Assembly: GCA_007128515.1 (NCBI GenBank)
Contig: SKXI01000397.1
Location: 1 to 6,531 of the forward strand
Direction of reading: 5' to 3'
Origin: Halococcaceae archaeon
GTDB taxonomy: Archaea > Halobacteriota > Halobacteria > Halobacteriales > Halalkalicoccaceae
DNA length: 6,531 bases
This document shows positions 5,939-6,531 of this stretch, piece after piece (within the stretch, counting starts at the first letter, position 1; the number at the start of each line of letters is the position of its first letter). A model generated the notes under the pieces. That model was not told the origin of the DNA. It saw nothing but the letters and a program-made list of their open reading frames with translations, and ran no database searches. The translations under genes and the position numbers were made by a program.

Positions 5939-6385
5939 ATGGAACGATACCTGGTCAACCCGCCGGAGCTGAAGGACGCCCAGGCGATCGGTTACAACCA
6001 CGCGATCGTCGCAAACGGCGAGTTCGCCATGGCGGGCCAGGTCGCGATGGACGCCGAGGGGGAGATCGTGGGTGACGACATCCGGACCCAGGCCGAGAAG
6101 GCCTACGAGAACGTCGGGATCCTGCTCGAAGCGGTCGGAAAGGACTTTCTGGACGTGACGAAGGTGACGACCCACATCGTCGACCCCGCTACCAACTACT
6201 TCGACGGCTACAAGGACGTCTACTGGGAGACGTTCTCCGAGCCGTATCCCTGCCACACGGTTCTCGGCGCCCACCAGCTCGCCCACGAGGAGTACCTCGT
6301 CGAGATCGAGGTCGAGGTCCCGTTCACCAGGGAGGACGTCGACGAAATCGACCCCGACGGCGAGACGGTCGTCCGCGTCCCCTGA
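5939..6385 (+). CDS. RidA/YjgF/YER057c/UK114-family protein, atypical active site
   Basis: This 148-residue protein is slightly longer than the usual 125-135 because of an acidic C-terminal extension (about residues 131-148). The fold is recognisable: AIGYNHAIVANGEFAMAGQV, then DIRTQAEKAYENVGILLEAVG, KVTTHIVDP, and the C-terminal signature EEYLVEIEVEVP at 117-128. Known RidA proteins hydrolyse reactive enamine/imine intermediates, using an Arg equivalent to E. coli R105. Here the corresponding stretch reads EPYPCHTVLGAHQLAHEE, so His106 occupies that place. E122 matches the conserved Glu of VEIE. It may therefore belong to one of the Arg-less Rid subfamilies, with a different activity. It is transcribed opposite to hutI and hutU and sits between them, which suggests but does not prove a link to histidine catabolism. 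Family confidence is high; the reaction is unknown. Confidence 0.9.
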   Translation: MERYLVNPPELKDAQAIGYNHAIVANGEFAMAGQVAMDAEGEIVGDDIRTQAEKAYENVGILLEAVGKDFLDVTKVTTHIVDPATNYFDGYKDVYWETFSEPYPCHTVLGAHQLAHEEYLVEIEVEVPFTREDVDEIDPDGETVVRVP

Positions 6386-6405
6386 GCCCGTCGGTTCGCG
6401 AGCGT

Positions 6406-6531
6406 TCACGGCCCCTCACCCCGTCGCATCGGGACGTGAACGCCCGAGGCCTCGGCCTCCTCGATCGCCTCCTCGTAACCGGCGTCGGCGTGGCGGATCA
6501 CGCCGGTTCCGGGGTCGGTCGTGAACACCGC
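6406..6531 (-). CDS. hutU: Urocanate hydratase, C-terminal end only
   Basis: Reading the minus strand from 6531 gives 41 residues ending at the TGA 6408-6406. The segment [22 protein letters not shown], continuing to [12 protein letters not shown], matches the conserved C-terminus of urocanate hydratase, where a HADAGYE..I motif precedes the end. The full enzyme is about 550-590 residues, uses tightly bound NAD and converts urocanate to imidazolonepropionate, the substrate of HutI. Most of the gene lies beyond the right edge. It converges on the RidA-like gene with 20 bases between the stops, and no T-rich terminator is visible there. The assignment is based on a short segment but the motif and the hut neighbours agree. 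Confidence 0.88.
   Translation of the reverse strand, partial: AVFTTDPGTGVIRHADAGYEEAIEEAEASGVHVPMRRGEGP

Noticed and set aside
4903..5958. 351-residue minus-strand frame overlapping hutI
   Set aside because: Extremely Arg-rich translation in the wrong frame of hutI; a codon-bias artefact.
5846..6409. 187-residue minus-strand frame opposite the RidA-like gene
   Set aside because: Antisense shadow; the plus strand carries a clear RidA-family fold with its own promoter.
1..6531. Search for mobile elements, CRISPR repeats, tRNA or rRNA genes, toxin-antitoxin or defence genes
   Set aside because: No terminal inverted repeats, transposase motifs, regularly spaced repeats or cloverleaf sequences were recognised by eye; nearly all of the window is occupied by the listed genes.

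Overview
The window is from a haloarchaeon (class Halobacteria). The DNA is GC-rich. The proteins are strongly acidic, and promoters show up as short T-rich islands about 27 bases upstream of start codons. Several protein families are haloarchaeal or archaeal: a TRAM protein with a Cys/His N-terminus, a Tfx-type regulator, a DUF7091-type small protein, and an RPA gene paired with its RPA-associated partner. The genus cannot be fixed from the sequence alone.

Left part (1-1236): the 3' part of a TRAM-domain RNA-binding protein gene (start outside the window) is followed by a Tfx-family DNA-binding regulator. Convergent to it, eight bases away, is a small cysteine-rich protein that I match to DUF7091. 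A divergent intergenic region (1237-1368) holds one clear TATA element.

Middle (1369-2901): a two-gene replication-protein-A operon, rpa3-rpap3. The first encodes a single-OB-fold, zinc-finger ssDNA-binding protein and the second its RPA-associated partner. The genes abut (TGA directly followed by ATG).

Right part (2898-6531): histidine-degradation (hut) genes on the minus strand. hutH (histidine ammonia-lyase) and hutI (imidazolonepropionase) are complete. The last 41 codons of hutU (urocanate hydratase) lie at the right edge. hutH makes urocanate from histidine, HutU hydrates it to imidazolonepropionate, and HutI opens the ring to formiminoglutamate. hutG, the next step, is not in the window. 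A RidA/YjgF-family gene on the plus strand sits between hutU and hutI, so the hut genes here cannot form one simple uninterrupted transcript. This RidA-like protein has His where the catalytic Arg of true RidA enamine deaminases is expected.

Intergenic DNA is very short: three gene pairs converge with gaps of 8 and 20 bases and one overlap of stop codons. No tRNA, rRNA, CRISPR array, insertion sequence or attachment site was seen. Most of this is ordinary haloarchaeal chromosome, and I do not see a convincing undescribed system. The points most worth a second look are the RidA-like gene within the hut cluster, its substituted active-site position, the absence of hutG at this place, and the uncharacterised Cys/His protein next to the RPA operon.
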